64,000 nucleotides of DNA from Actinospica robiniae DSM 44927 (lineage in GTDB: Bacteria > Actinomycetota > Actinomycetes > Streptomycetales > Catenulisporaceae), in assembly GCF_000504285.1 (NCBI RefSeq), contig NZ_KI632511.1, positions 9,654,154 through 9,718,153 on the forward strand, given 5' to 3'. Below the pieces are notes generated by a model that was not told the origin of the DNA, searched no databases, and worked only from the letters and a program-made list of their open reading frames with translations. Shown piece after piece: positions 8,009 to 20,302 of this stretch (position 1 is the stretch's first letter; each line of letters begins with the position of its first letter). Position numbers and translations under genes: made by a program.

Positions 8009-9049
8009 ATGACGGAGATGTGTTCGCGCATGCCCTCGACGGACGCGGTGCTGGTGCTCGCCGCGCGTTCCCGCGACGGCGGTCTCAGCCGCTCGAGCGC
8101 CGAGCTGCTCACCGCCGCCCGGCGCGTCGCCGCGCCCGTCGCGGTACTACCCGAACCGGTCGACGACCGGATCTGCGGCGAACTCGGCCGCTACGGCGCC
8201 GAGCGGGTCCTGTCGATCTGCGCTCCGGAGCTCGACGCCGTCGTCGGCGCGGCCTGCCATTTACGTCCCCCGCTGGTGCTGCTGCCCGCGACCACTGCCG
8301 CGTCTCGCGAGATCGCCGGCCGGCTGGCCGTGCGACTCGAGGCGGGCATCGTGACGGACGTGGTCGGAATCGATCGCGGACCGGAGGGCATCAGCGTTCT
8401 GCAGGAGACGTGCGGCGGCAGGGTGCGCGTCGCCAGCACGATCGTGAAAACCCCAGCCATCCTCACGATCCGGCCCGGCGCCGTCGTGGCCGAACCTGAA
8501 GCAGGAAGCTGCCGGAGCCCAGCGGTCGAAGATCTCTGCGTCACGCCGGCATCCGCAGTCCGCGCCCCACGCCTGGTTCGCCGCGTACCCGTGCATCCGC
8601 TCGACGGCAGACTCCTCACCGAGGCCGACGTCGTCGTGGCCGGCGGTCGCGGCGTCGGCTCGGCCGAGGGGTTCGCGCTGCTCGCCGAGGTCGCCAGGGC
8701 GCTCGGCGGCTGCCTCGGCGCCACGCACACCGCCGGCGAACTCGGCTGGGCGCCCGACCACGCCCGGATCAGCTTGCCAGGCAACCAGATCCGGCCCAGG
8801 CTCTACCTCGCCGTCGGCGTCTCCGGCTCGCTGCGGCACCGTGCCGCGATCCGCGGCGCCCGCACGGTCGTGGCCGTGGACCGCGACCGGAATGCGCCGA
8901 TCCTGCGCGAGGCCGACCTCGCCGTCGTCGGCGACCTGCACGCCGTACTGCCGGCGCTGCTCGCCGAGCTGCGACGACGCGACCGCGCCCGCTCCACGTC
9001 GACTGAACCGTCCGAACCGTCCGAACCGTCCGAACCCGCGGAGGCGTAA
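8009..9049 (+). CDS. etfA: Electron transfer flavoprotein subunit alpha (EtfA/FixB-like)
   Basis: 346 aa. The C-terminal FAD domain is clear: VVVAGGRGVGSAEGFALLAEVARALGG, then GELGWAPDH, PRLYLAVGVSGSLRH and VAVDRDRNAPILREADLAVVGDL. The usual QTGK element is replaced by SLPGNQ, so FAD contacts may differ slightly. The tail contains a run of SEP tripeptides encoded by a 9-bp GAACCGTCC tandem repeat near 9005-9035. Start ATG 8009 has GAGG upstream; a second ATG at 8018 is possible. It follows etfB by 37 bp and its TAA abuts the next gene's GTG. Confidence 0.92.
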   Translation: MTEMCSRMPSTDAVLVLAARSRDGGLSRSSAELLTAARRVAAPVAVLPEPVDDRICGELGRYGAERVLSICAPELDAVVGAACHLRPPLVLLPATTAASREIAGRLAVRLEAGIVTDVVGIDRGPEGISVLQETCGGRVRVASTIVKTPAILTIRPGAVVAEPEAGSCRSPAVEDLCVTPASAVRAPRLVRRVPVHPLDGRLLTEADVVVAGGRGVGSAEGFALLAEVARALGGCLGATHTAGELGWAPDHARISLPGNQIRPRLYLAVGVSGSLRHRAAIRGARTVVAVDRDRNAPILREADLAVVGDLHAVLPALLAELRRRDRARSTSTEPSEPSEPSEPAEA

Positions 9050-11194
9050 GTGCTCGTACGACTCATCCTCGGCCTGGTCCTGACCGTGGCCGCCTTCGGT
9101 CTGGCCGCCCGCCGGGTGCTCACGCTCTACCGGCTGGGCCGGACCGGGCAGCCGGCCGACCCGGGGCGCACCGCGGACGCCGGCCGGCGATTGTGGGCCG
9201 TGGTCACCGAGGTCTTCGGGCAACGCGAACTGCTGAAATGGACCGGCGCGGGCGCGGCGCACTTCGCCGTGTTCTGGGGGTTCGTCATCCTCGGCGCCAC
9301 CATCGTGGAGGGCTACGGCGCGCTGTTCCAACGGGATTTCCACATCCCGCTGATCGGGACGGACACCTGGCTCGGCTTCCTCGAGGACTTCTTCATCGTG
9401 GCGGTGCTGGCGGGCCTGGTCGCCTTCGCCGCGATCCGGCTGCGCCAGTCCCCGCGCCGGGAGGGCCGCTCGTCCCGTTTCTCCGGCTCGCACCTCGGCG
9501 CGGCCTGGCTGGTGCTGTTCATGATCTTCAACGTGATGTGGACGCTGCTGCTCTACCGCGGCGCCCAGATCAACACCGGCTACTTCCCCTACCGCCACGG
9601 CGCCTTCGCCTCCGAACTCGCCGCCGACGTGCTGCGCCCGGCCGGCCGCACGGCGAACGACGTGCTCGAGACCACGGGCATCCTGCTCTCCCTCGGCGTC
9701 GTGCTCGCGTTCCTGGTGCTGGTGGTCAACTCCAAGCACCTGCACATCTTCCTCGCGCCGTTCAACATCGCCTTCTCCCGGCGCCCCCGCGCGCTCGGTC
9801 CGCTGCTGCCGGTCTACTCGGCCGGCAAGGAGGTCGACTTCGAGGACCCGGGGGAGGAGGACAAGATCGGTCGCGGCGCGATCGAGGACTTCACCTGGAA
9901 GGGCCTGCTCGACTTCGCCACCTGCACCGAATGCGGGCGCTGCCAGTCCCAGTGCCCGGCCTGGAACACGGACAAGCCACTGAGTCCCAAGCTGTTGATT
10001 ATGGGTCTGCGCGACCATGCCCTGGCCAAGGCGCCGTACCTGCTCGCCTCCTCGGACGAGGAGCGCGCCGCGCTGCCGGAAGCCGTCCGAGCCGAGGCCG
10101 AACGTCCGCTCGTCGGCTCCGCGGACGTGAACGGCGTGATCGATCCGGACGTGCTCTGGTCGTGCGTGACCTGCGGAGCCTGCGTGGAGCAGTGCCCGGT
10201 CGACATCGAGCACGTGGACCACATCGTCGACATGCGCCGCTACCAGGTCATGATCGAGTCCGAGTTCCCGCACGAGGCGCAGGGCATGCTGCGCAACCTC
10301 GAACGCAAGGGCGACCCGTGGGGCCGCGGTGCGAAGGCGCGGCTCGAGTGGGCCCAGGGCCTGCCGTTCGAGGTGCGCGTGTTCGGCGACGGCGGCGAGG
10401 AGCGGCTGCCCGACGACGTCGAGTACCTGTTCTGGGTCGGCTGCGCCGGCGCCCTCGACGACAACGCCAAGAAGACCAGCCGCACCGTCGCCGAGCTGCT
10501 GCACGAAGCCGGGGTCGGATTCATGGTGCTCGGCACCGGCGAGACCTGCACCGGCGACGCGGCCCGCCGGCTCGGCCAGGAGCTGCTGTTCCAGGAGCTG
10601 GCGAAGCAGAACGTGGAGACGCTCAACGAGGTCGGCGCGCGCAAGATCGTGGTCACCTGCGCCCACTGTTTCAATACCCTGGCGAACGAGTACCCGAAGC
10701 TGGGCGGCGTGTACGAGGTCGTGCACCACACCGAGCTGCTGGCGAAGCTGGTGGCCGAAGGCAGACTCACCCCGGTCGAGCCGGTGGAGCTGAACGTGAC
10801 CTACCACGACCCGTGCTACCTCGGCCGGCACAACCGCGTGTTCAGCCCGCCCCGGGAGATCCTCGGCGCCGTCCCCGGCCTGCGGCTGACCGAGATGCCG
10901 CGCAACCGCGAGCGGTCCTTCTGCTGCGGCGCCGGCGGCGCCCGGATGTGGATGGAGGAGACGATCGGCAGCCGGATCAACGAGACCCGCACCGACGAGG
11001 CGCTCGGCACCGACCCGGACCTGGTGACGGCCGCCTGCCCCTACTGCATCGTGATGCTGACCGACGGCGTCGCCTCCCGCAAGCAGCAGGGCAAGGCGAA
11101 CGAGGAGCTGCGGGTGACGGACGTGTCGGAGGTGCTGCTGCGCTCCGTGCGGAAGAGCACGGATGCGCAGCAGCCCGCCGAGCCGAACGAGTAG
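9050..11194 (+). CDS. Membrane Fe-S oxidoreductase of the EtfD/HdrD-like family (putative ETF:quinone oxidoreductase)
   Basis: 714 aa. Several N-terminal membrane helices (about residues 1-25, 65-90, 110-130, 148-170, 208-228) resemble the NarI-like cytochrome part. Two ferredoxin-type 4Fe-4S motifs follow (CTECGRCQSQCP at 292-303; CVTCGACVEQCP at about 379-390), then two CCG modules (CAHCFNTLANEYPKLGG with YHDPCYLGRHN; SFCCGAGGARMWMEE with CPYC). This layout is that of proteins thought to pass ETF electrons to quinone. GTG at 9050 directly follows the etfA stop, so the three genes are one operon linking acyl-CoA oxidation to respiration. Confidence 0.9.
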   Translation: MLVRLILGLVLTVAAFGLAARRVLTLYRLGRTGQPADPGRTADAGRRLWAVVTEVFGQRELLKWTGAGAAHFAVFWGFVILGATIVEGYGALFQRDFHIPLIGTDTWLGFLEDFFIVAVLAGLVAFAAIRLRQSPRREGRSSRFSGSHLGAAWLVLFMIFNVMWTLLLYRGAQINTGYFPYRHGAFASELAADVLRPAGRTANDVLETTGILLSLGVVLAFLVLVVNSKHLHIFLAPFNIAFSRRPRALGPLLPVYSAGKEVDFEDPGEEDKIGRGAIEDFTWKGLLDFATCTECGRCQSQCPAWNTDKPLSPKLLIMGLRDHALAKAPYLLASSDEERAALPEAVRAEAERPLVGSADVNGVIDPDVLWSCVTCGACVEQCPVDIEHVDHIVDMRRYQVMIESEFPHEAQGMLRNLERKGDPWGRGAKARLEWAQGLPFEVRVFGDGGEERLPDDVEYLFWVGCAGALDDNAKKTSRTVAELLHEAGVGFMVLGTGETCTGDAARRLGQELLFQELAKQNVETLNEVGARKIVVTCAHCFNTLANEYPKLGGVYEVVHHTELLAKLVAEGRLTPVEPVELNVTYHDPCYLGRHNRVFSPPREILGAVPGLRLTEMPRNRERSFCCGAGGARMWMEETIGSRINETRTDEALGTDPDLVTAACPYCIVMLTDGVASRKQQGKANEELRVTDVSEVLLRSVRKSTDAQQPAEPNE

Positions 11195-11222
11195 ATCAAG
11201 CAGCTGTCGTCGAGAAGGCCCG

Positions 11223-13379
11223 TCAGCTGCCGGACTGGGCGTAGAAGTAGCCCAGGATGCTCTCCAGCGTGACTTCCGCGTTGCCGGACAGATGCCCGGA
11301 GTTCTTCAGCGACCTGATCAGCGAGGTGAGGCTGGAGAGCGAGCTCGAGGACGAGTGCGTCCCGAGTGAGCTCTTCAGCGTGCCGACGGCGGTGGTGAGC
11401 TGTCCGGCGGTGCTTCCGCTGATCTGGCCGGAGCCCTGCAGGTACTGGATCTCCTGAGTGAGCTCGCTGATCGCCTCGCCGGACGAACTCGGCGCCGGCA
11501 GGGCCGGAGACGAGACCGTGCTCGGACTCGAGCTCGCTCCCGCGGCGGCCGACGCCGACCCCGAAGCAGCGGACGAGGCGGACGACGAAGCGGAGGCAGA
11601 AGGCGAAGCCGAAGGCGATGCGGCGCCCGCCTCGGTGACCGTCACCGTGACGGTGACCGTGACGGTCGGCGCCGGCGCCGCGACCGCGCTGCTCGAAGCG
11701 CTCGGGATCGGACCGGCCGCGTTCGTGCCGACCGCCGTGAGCGTGGTCGAGTTGCCGCTGTGCCCGATGGAGTACCCGACCGCGACGCCGACGCCGAGCG
11801 CGACCACGGCCGCAGCCGTGCCGCCGATGGTGGCGAGCCGGGCACGGTGGGAGAGCCGTTCGACTTCCTTCTCCCGCTCGGCGCTGGAGCTGACGGAGCT
11901 GCCGGCGCCAGCGGAATTGCTGGAACCAGCCAGGCCCTCCGCGCCGAACGCCGCGACGCCCAAGGTCTCGGCGCGGGCGGCAGCCGCCAGCACGACGGTC
12001 TCCGCCTCGGCGACGACCGCGCCGGCTGCCGCCTCCTCGGAGAGGGACGAAGCCCCGGACGCGACGCCCGACGCCTCAGTGCTCGTATCCGAGACGTCTG
12101 CGACCTCGGCGACCTCGGAGAACTCGGCGGCCTGCCCGGCCTCCGCGATTCCGCTGCCGGCTTCGATTCCGCTGCCGGTTTCGATTCCGGTCCCGGCACC
12201 TGAGACACCCTCAGCCGCCAAGGCCTCCCCCGCCAGCACTCCGGCCCCGACGACGGCAGCCGCCGCCGCGACCTCGGCCGCTGCGATGCCCGCCTCCGCC
12301 GCTTCCGCGACCTCGGCGCCTTCCACGGCCGCTGCGGCGGCCGCGACAGCAGCGACCTCCGCCACTGCCGCCGCGCGCGTGCGGGCCACCGGCACCACCA
12401 GCGGTGCGACGCCGGCCAGCCCCTTCGCGGCGCCGCGGGCGCGCTCGCCGAAGGCGGCGAGGTTCGGCCGCGCGGCCGCGTTCTCCGCCAGGCACGCGAG
12501 CACCAGCACCGCGAGCGCCGAGTCGGCCTCGACGAGCTCGGTCAGGTGCACCCGGGCCCGGGCGCGCCACAGCGCCAGCAGTTCGACCGTGGTCACCGCG
12601 CCGGCGCCCGCCACCAGGCGCTCGTACTCGGCCACCAGCTCGGCGTGGCCGACGAGCATCTCGTAGACCATCCAGCCCAGCGCGTACACGTCGGCCGCCT
12701 CAGTGGCCTTCGATCCGCTGCCGACCGCGGTCCCGGCGGCTCCGCCGGTGGCCGCCGCGCCCGCGACGGCGAAACGCTCCGGCGCGAAGTAGCCGGTGAC
12801 CTGCTGCTCCAGCTCGATCACCGAGCCGTCCGGGAAGGCGAGGCCGAGGGCCAGGTCCAGCACGCAGCCACCTCTGCGTACCAGCCAGACCGACCAGGAG
12901 CCGAGCCAGCCGTGCGAGCCGCCCGCGGGCAGCGCCGCGTCCAGCGCGCCGGCCAGCGTGGCCGCGATCGCCAGCGCCTCGGCCGGCGGCAGCGCCTTGC
13001 GCTGGATCTTGGCCGGCAGGCCGCGGCCCGCCAGCGGCTTGATCACCACGAACTCGATGACGATCTCGACGTGCGTGGCATAGGCCTCCGCGCCGCCGCG
13101 AACGGCGGCGATGGCGCGCGAGTCCACGATCATCCTCAGCTCGCCGGTGTCGAGCACGCTCGGCAGCGCGGCCGCAACGGAGGATGTACTGTTACTGATA
13201 AGACCACGGATGGTATCGGCCGCCTGAGCGAGCCCCCCGTGGTCGGCGAATTGAACCCAGACGTCCGAACCTGTCTCCAGGTCCACCGCGATCCAGGACG
13301 CCCCGGTCTCGCGCTCGCTCTGCCGCCGGGTGAGCCGGTACCGGTCCGCGAGGACGATGCCTTCTGATATGCCGATCAC
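11223..13379 (-). CDS. Membrane-anchored protein-kinase-like protein (probable pseudokinase)
   Basis: About 719 aa from GTG 13379 (an ATG at 13463 would add 28). It starts VLADRYRLTRRQ, like the first strand of a Ser/Thr kinase, and later has ADVYALGWMVYEMLVGH (kinase helix F) and ARPNLAAFGERAR (helix I). I see no glycine-rich loop, HRD or DFG, so catalysis is unlikely. An Ala/Glu-rich linker, one TM helix (TAAAVVALGVGVAVGYSIG), a VTVTVTV strand, a Ser/Ala-rich wall-type stretch and a small helical C-terminal domain follow. Topology: kinase-like part inside, tail outside. It converges on the EtfD-like gene with 28 bp between stops. Confidence 0.72.
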   Translation of the reverse strand: MIGISEGIVLADRYRLTRRQSERETGASWIAVDLETGSDVWVQFADHGGLAQAADTIRGLISNSTSSVAAALPSVLDTGELRMIVDSRAIAAVRGGAEAYATHVEIVIEFVVIKPLAGRGLPAKIQRKALPPAEALAIAATLAGALDAALPAGGSHGWLGSWSVWLVRRGGCVLDLALGLAFPDGSVIELEQQVTGYFAPERFAVAGAAATGGAAGTAVGSGSKATEAADVYALGWMVYEMLVGHAELVAEYERLVAGAGAVTTVELLALWRARARVHLTELVEADSALAVLVLACLAENAAARPNLAAFGERARGAAKGLAGVAPLVVPVARTRAAAVAEVAAVAAAAAAVEGAEVAEAAEAGIAAAEVAAAAAVVGAGVLAGEALAAEGVSGAGTGIETGSGIEAGSGIAEAGQAAEFSEVAEVADVSDTSTEASGVASGASSLSEEAAAGAVVAEAETVVLAAAARAETLGVAAFGAEGLAGSSNSAGAGSSVSSSAEREKEVERLSHRARLATIGGTAAAVVALGVGVAVGYSIGHSGNSTTLTAVGTNAAGPIPSASSSAVAAPAPTVTVTVTVTVTEAGAASPSASPSASASSSASSAASGSASAAAGASSSPSTVSSPALPAPSSSGEAISELTQEIQYLQGSGQISGSTAGQLTTAVGTLKSSLGTHSSSSSLSSLTSLIRSLKNSGHLSGNAEVTLESILGYFYAQSGS

Positions 13380-13533
13380 AAGCGCGCATTCTGCCGCCTT
13401 TCGCGGCCCGCGCGAAATGGGCGTCTCCCAATCGATACCGTCGCGTGTGTCACGGTCTTGCATCGCGGGGTGACCTGGCGCATCACCGCTCCCGCAGACC
13501 TCACCCAAATCGGTATTCGATCATCGGCTGACG

Positions 13534-14730
13534 CTACGCCAGACGCCGGACCGCCGCCCCGGCCGCGTCCCGCACGCAGGCCACTGCGTCCTCGATCGCG
13601 ACCTCACGCAGCCGCGGCAGCGCGGCCTTCGTCCCGACTGAGGCGAGTGCGGCGCCAGCGGCGGCCCGGACCCGGTACGACGGGTCGGCGAGCAGGCCGG
13701 AGAGCAGTCCGGGGATCGGCCGACGCTGCTCGAGGTGCGGCACCGAGTGCTCTGACCTGCCGAGCCGCGTGAGCGAGCGGGCGGCCTGTGCCCGGACCAG
13801 CGGGTCGTCGTGTTCGAGCAACTCCGCACACAGCAGTCTCGCCTGGTACTTCGCATCCCGATGCCATTGGGAATCGGTGCGGACGACCTGGCCGAGCAGC
13901 CAGGCGATGTCGCGCCAGAGCAGCGCATCGGAGTCACGGTCGTGCCTGCGCGGACCGTTCCGCACCATGATCAGCTCGTGCTCGGCGCAACTGTGCGCGA
14001 TGGCGGCCGCGACCACGCGCCGTTCCCGGCGGTCGGGCGTGGTGAAGAAGATATGGCCCAGCGGCTCCATGGCGCGCTCGCTTGCCGCCCGGCCGAGTCC
14101 GGCCAGCGCGATGTGCCGATGCGGGCCGACGCAGGCCTCTAGCAGGAACGGGGTGAAGCGCTCATCGGCGATCTTCGCCACCGCGGCCAGCGTGTTCGAG
14201 CCCCACATGAGGCGGGTCGTCGCGCTCAGCCGCAGGACCTCGTCGACCGCCTCCGGTGTGCCGACGCGGCACACCGCTTCGACGGCGAGCTCGTAGGTGG
14301 ACCGCGGGTCCGTGAGTCGCACCGCGGCGAGCAGCGCGGCGTGGGCCACCGGTGTGCCGATACGCTCCAGCGCCCAATAGGCCTCGGGCCGCCCAGCAGA
14401 GCCGACGCGCGCGCCGCCCGCGACGTGCGCGGCCAGTACGGGCACGGCACGTTCGGCCCGGGCCAGACCCAGCAGCCGGGCCGCGTACCCGGCGCGATGA
14501 CGCTCGGTGCTTTCCAGATATGCGAGGGCGATGTCAACGGCCTGTGGGTCGGCGAGATGGCCCAGATGCCGCACCGCGAGGTCGAGCACCCAGCCGTAAT
14601 GGGGGAACCGGAGTGAATCGGTCAGCACCTCGCACGCGGTCTCGCGCGACTGGTTCAGCAGGCTGTGCACATGATCGTGCTTCGCCTGCCGGTCGGGCAG
14701 CCGGTCGAGCTCTTCGAGAGTCCGCGCCAT
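13534..14730 (-). CDS. HEAT-repeat protein
   Basis: 398 aa built of about ten ~30-residue helical repeats, each with Ala/Leu-rich helices and a conserved Asp/Pro turn (for example DLAVRHLGHLADPQAVDIALAYL, DPLVRAQAARSLTRLG and DPSYRVRAAAGAALASVGTKAALPRLREVA). No catalytic motif, signal peptide or TM is seen. Such proteins act as scaffolds or lyase-like chaperones; the partner is unknown. It lies upstream of the pseudokinase in the same direction with a 154-bp gap; a link is possible but not shown. Confidence 0.75.
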   Translation of the reverse strand: MARTLEELDRLPDRQAKHDHVHSLLNQSRETACEVLTDSLRFPHYGWVLDLAVRHLGHLADPQAVDIALAYLESTERHRAGYAARLLGLARAERAVPVLAAHVAGGARVGSAGRPEAYWALERIGTPVAHAALLAAVRLTDPRSTYELAVEAVCRVGTPEAVDEVLRLSATTRLMWGSNTLAAVAKIADERFTPFLLEACVGPHRHIALAGLGRAASERAMEPLGHIFFTTPDRRERRVVAAAIAHSCAEHELIMVRNGPRRHDRDSDALLWRDIAWLLGQVVRTDSQWHRDAKYQARLLCAELLEHDDPLVRAQAARSLTRLGRSEHSVPHLEQRRPIPGLLSGLLADPSYRVRAAAGAALASVGTKAALPRLREVAIEDAVACVRDAAGAAVRRLA

Positions 14731-14790
14731 ATACGGGAGCGTATTCCCGTGCAGCCTGCCGCGGCGTGCCGCACGGGAACGCCCGCCGGC

Positions 14791-16026
14791 TCACTGCTCG
14801 CGCAGGCCCCACGGGGATCCGTACTCGACCAGCAGATCGAGGAACGGCTTCGGCGCGAACGCCTCGGGCCCGAGCACGCCGGCGCCCTGCCACAACCCGC
14901 GCGCGACGAGTTCGAGGGCGACGACGGGGTTGATCGCGGTCTGCCACACCACCGCCTGCGAGCCGTACTCCTTCATCGACCACTGATTGTCGACCACGTG
15001 GTACAGGTAGACCTCGCGGTGCGCGCCGTCCTTGGTACCGGACACCCAGGTGCCCGCGCAGGTCTTGCCGTGCATCAGCTCGCCCAGCGCGGCCGGGTCG
15101 GGCAGGGCGGCGGCGACGACGTCGCGCGGGGAGACGCGCGCGGTGCCGCCGTCGGCGGTGCGCACGGTCAGCGGCTCGGTGCGGTCGAGGCCGAGCGCGC
15201 GCAGGGTCTTGAGCTTGCTGATGAAGTCCTCGCCGAGGCCGTACTTGAAGGTCACCCGCTTCGCCTCGACCCAGCGCGGGACCAGCAGCACCTCCTCGTG
15301 CTCGACGTTCACGCACTCCACCGGGCCGATGCCCTCGGGGAAGTCGAAGACCTCGGGCTCGCTGAACGGCGGCGTGGTGAACCAGCCGCGGTCGCGCTCG
15401 TAGACGACCGGCGGGTTCAGGCACTCCTCGATCGTGGTCCAGATACTGAAGGAGGGGGCGAACTCGTACCCGTCGACGGTCAGGTTCGCGCCGTCGCGCA
15501 CGCCGACCTCGTCGATCTCGTCGAACAGCTCGTCCGCGGCGTACCGGGCGAAGACGTCGGACAGGCCCGGCTCGACGCCCATGCCCACCAGCGCCAGCCG
15601 GCCGGCCCGGGCCCACTCCTCGGCCTGCTCGAACTGCTCGTCGCCGAGTTTGACGCCGCATTCGTCATACGGACGGTCCGGGTGCGGGCGCGAGAGCGAC
15701 ATGGCCATGTCGAGGTAGTGCGCGCCGGCCTTGGCGGCGGCCCCGAACAGCGGCAGCACGAACCGCGGGTCGGTGGCGTTGAGCAGCACGTCGCAGCGGT
15801 GCTCGGCCAGCAGCGCGGCCACCGCGGCCTCGTCGGACGCGTCGACGCGGGCGGCGGCGAAACGGCCGGCGTGCGCGGAGTCGGCGGCGTTGCCCGCGGC
15901 GGCGGCCGCCTCGGCCCGGGCCGGGTCGTAGTCGGCGACGGTCATCTGCTCGAAGTAGTCGCGCCGGGCCGCGATCCGCACGATCGCGCCGCCGACGCCG
16001 CCCGCTCCCACCAACAGAATGCGCAT
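14791..16026 (-). CDS. Saccharopine dehydrogenase family protein
   Basis: 411 aa from MRILLVGAGGVGGAIVRIAARR, an NAD(P)-binding Rossmann fold, followed by DVLLNATDPRFVLPLFGAAAKAGAHYLDMA, GMGVEPGLSDVFARYAAD and the central dimerisation/catalytic domain, all typical of the saccharopine dehydrogenase-like group. The ATG at 16026 is preferred over one at 16089 because the Rossmann strand begins immediately after it. It is divergent from a TetR regulator with a 127-bp shared promoter region. It could act in lysine degradation or opine-like metabolism; the exact substrate is not visible. Confidence 0.88.
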   Translation of the reverse strand: MRILLVGAGGVGGAIVRIAARRDYFEQMTVADYDPARAEAAAAAGNAADSAHAGRFAAARVDASDEAAVAALLAEHRCDVLLNATDPRFVLPLFGAAAKAGAHYLDMAMSLSRPHPDRPYDECGVKLGDEQFEQAEEWARAGRLALVGMGVEPGLSDVFARYAADELFDEIDEVGVRDGANLTVDGYEFAPSFSIWTTIEECLNPPVVYERDRGWFTTPPFSEPEVFDFPEGIGPVECVNVEHEEVLLVPRWVEAKRVTFKYGLGEDFISKLKTLRALGLDRTEPLTVRTADGGTARVSPRDVVAAALPDPAALGELMHGKTCAGTWVSGTKDGAHREVYLYHVVDNQWSMKEYGSQAVVWQTAINPVVALELVARGLWQGAGVLGPEAFAPKPFLDLLVEYGSPWGLREQ

Positions 16027-16153
16027 GGTTTTTCTCAGCCCTCTTCTTCGTTTCGACTCGCTGGAACTCTTCGGTGCCGGCGTCTCCATCAGAACGCGGG
16101 CGGCTGGCTCAGGTCAATGGTGTTGGCATAAGCTCGGCCATGGAGGTGCGCAA

Positions 16154-16855
16154 ATGGCGAAAACGGTGGTCGCGGAGGCCGACAGGCGGCGGCGCCGGCC
16201 GACCAAGCAGGGCGTCGTGCTCTCGGAGCAGCTGATCGTGGACACCGCGCTGCGCATGGTGCGCGAGCACGGCGCGGCCGGACTGAGCGCGCGGCGGCTC
16301 GGGCTCGCGCTCGGGGCCGACGCCAGCGCGGTCTACCGCTACTTCCGCGGCATGGACGACCTCACCCTCGCGCTCGGCAACGAGCTGATCCGGCGCGCGC
16401 TGGCCGGCTGGAGCGCGCAGGGGGACTGGATGGAGGACCTCTACCGGCTCGGCCTGAGCATCCACGCCGCCTACCTCGCCCACCCGCAGGTGGCGGCGCT
16501 CACCGCGAGCCGGGTCAGCGGCCGTGCGCACGAACTCGCCGCCGACGAGGCGATCCTCGGCGCGCTGCGGCAGGCGGGCTTCCCGGACCGGGAGGCGGTC
16601 CGGGTCTACCACGTCTTCATCGACCAGTGCCTGGCCTTCGCCGCCCTCGACGCCGCCTCGCTCGCGCTGCCCGAGCCGGCGCTCGCCTCGGACCGCGGCA
16701 TCTGGCACTCCACCTACGCACGGCTGCCGGAGAGCACCCACCCGCACCTCGCCGCGACCGCGCCGCTGCTGGCCGAGCGGATGAATGACAGCGCCTACCC
16801 GGCTGCCGCTCGGATGGTGCTCGAGAGCGCCGCCGCGCAGCTGGCGGCCGGGTAG
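16154..16855 (+). CDS. TetR/AcrR family transcriptional regulator
   Basis: 233 aa. An Arg-rich N-terminus is followed by the HTH: LIVDTALRMVREHGAAGLSARRLGLALGADASAVYRYFRGMDDL (residues ~24-68), the standard TetR arrangement, and an all-helical ligand domain. GGAGG at 16142-16146 supports ATG 16154. Divergent from the saccharopine-dehydrogenase-like gene, it is the likely local repressor of that gene. The ligand is unknown. Confidence 0.9.
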   Translation: MAKTVVAEADRRRRRPTKQGVVLSEQLIVDTALRMVREHGAAGLSARRLGLALGADASAVYRYFRGMDDLTLALGNELIRRALAGWSAQGDWMEDLYRLGLSIHAAYLAHPQVAALTASRVSGRAHELAADEAILGALRQAGFPDREAVRVYHVFIDQCLAFAALDAASLALPEPALASDRGIWHSTYARLPESTHPHLAATAPLLAERMNDSAYPAAARMVLESAAAQLAAG

Positions 16856-16898
16856 GCGTCGATACCGGATCAGGCCCTTGAGATCTTTGCCGGAGATC

Positions 16899-19469
<2,571 letters not shown>

Positions 19470-19631
19470 GGCCGGGCCTTTCGGATCTTTCCGATGCGCG
19501 ACGGGGGCGCGGGCGCGCTGAGCTCACTCAACTCCTGCGCGAGGCGCGCCGCCCGGCGGCTTGCGCCATCCGGGGACGGGGCGGCCCGGCCCCGGATGGC
19601 GAAGGCCGCGGACCGGCCGCAAGCTGGGTCC

Positions 19632-20231
19632 ATGGACGGCATGACGAGCAAGAGCGGGACCGGCCCGATGCCCGGTCCGTTGCAGCAGTTGGCGCACAGC
19701 GCCTGGCAGATCGTGCTGGCGATCGCGGTGGCTTCGTTCGTGCTCGGCCTGATCGTGCTGACCTGGCCGCACGCGACCCTGCACGTGGTCGGCGTGATCT
19801 TCGGCCTCTACCTGCTGATCAGCGGGATCGCGCAGGTGGCCGCCTCCTTCGGCACGCACGCGGAGACCTCGATGCGGGTGCTCGCCTTCGTCAGCGGCGC
19901 GCTCTCGATCCTGCTGGGCATCTTCTGCCTGCGCGGGCCGCTGGAGTCGATCCTGCTGCTGGCGCTGTGGATCGGGATCAGCTGGCTCTTCCGCGGCTTC
20001 TCGCTGCTGATCTCCTCGACCTCCGACCCGGCCATGCCGGCGAGCGGCTGGCAGATCTTCGCCGGCCTGATCATCATCATCGCGGGCATCGTGGTGCTGG
20101 TGGCGCCGCTCACCTCGATCTGGGCGCTCGCGCTGCTGGTCGGCATCTGGCTGCTGTTCATGGGCGCGGTCGAGGGGTGGACGGCGCTGCGGCTGCGGTC
20201 CGAGGCGAAGCACCTGCCCGCCGGCGTGTGA
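19632..20231 (+). CDS. HdeD/DUF308-family membrane protein
   Basis: 199 aa with about six hydrophobic helices (for example IVLAIAVASFVLGLIVLTWP, VVGVIFGLYLLISGIAQVAAS, VLAFVSGALSILLGIFCL and ALALLVGIWLLFMGAVEGW), the repeated small-residue DUF308 pattern. The E. coli namesake is linked to acid-stress tolerance; actinobacterial members are uncharacterised. ATG 19632 is used, with 19641 also possible. It is divergent from the Clp ATPase across 162 bp. Confidence 0.82.
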   Translation: MDGMTSKSGTGPMPGPLQQLAHSAWQIVLAIAVASFVLGLIVLTWPHATLHVVGVIFGLYLLISGIAQVAASFGTHAETSMRVLAFVSGALSILLGIFCLRGPLESILLLALWIGISWLFRGFSLLISSTSDPAMPASGWQIFAGLIIIIAGIVVLVAPLTSIWALALLVGIWLLFMGAVEGWTALRLRSEAKHLPAGV

Positions 20232-20302
20232 CCCGCACTCCCGCGTACGGGAGGCCTTCGGGCGCGGCCTAAGATGGTCGCGGATCACCCGAAGGAGTCA
20301 GC

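Noticed and set aside
19515-19535. HspR (HAIR) site before the Clp ATPase gene
   Set aside because: Only a half-site (ACTCAAC) is present; the matching inverted half at the required spacing is missing.
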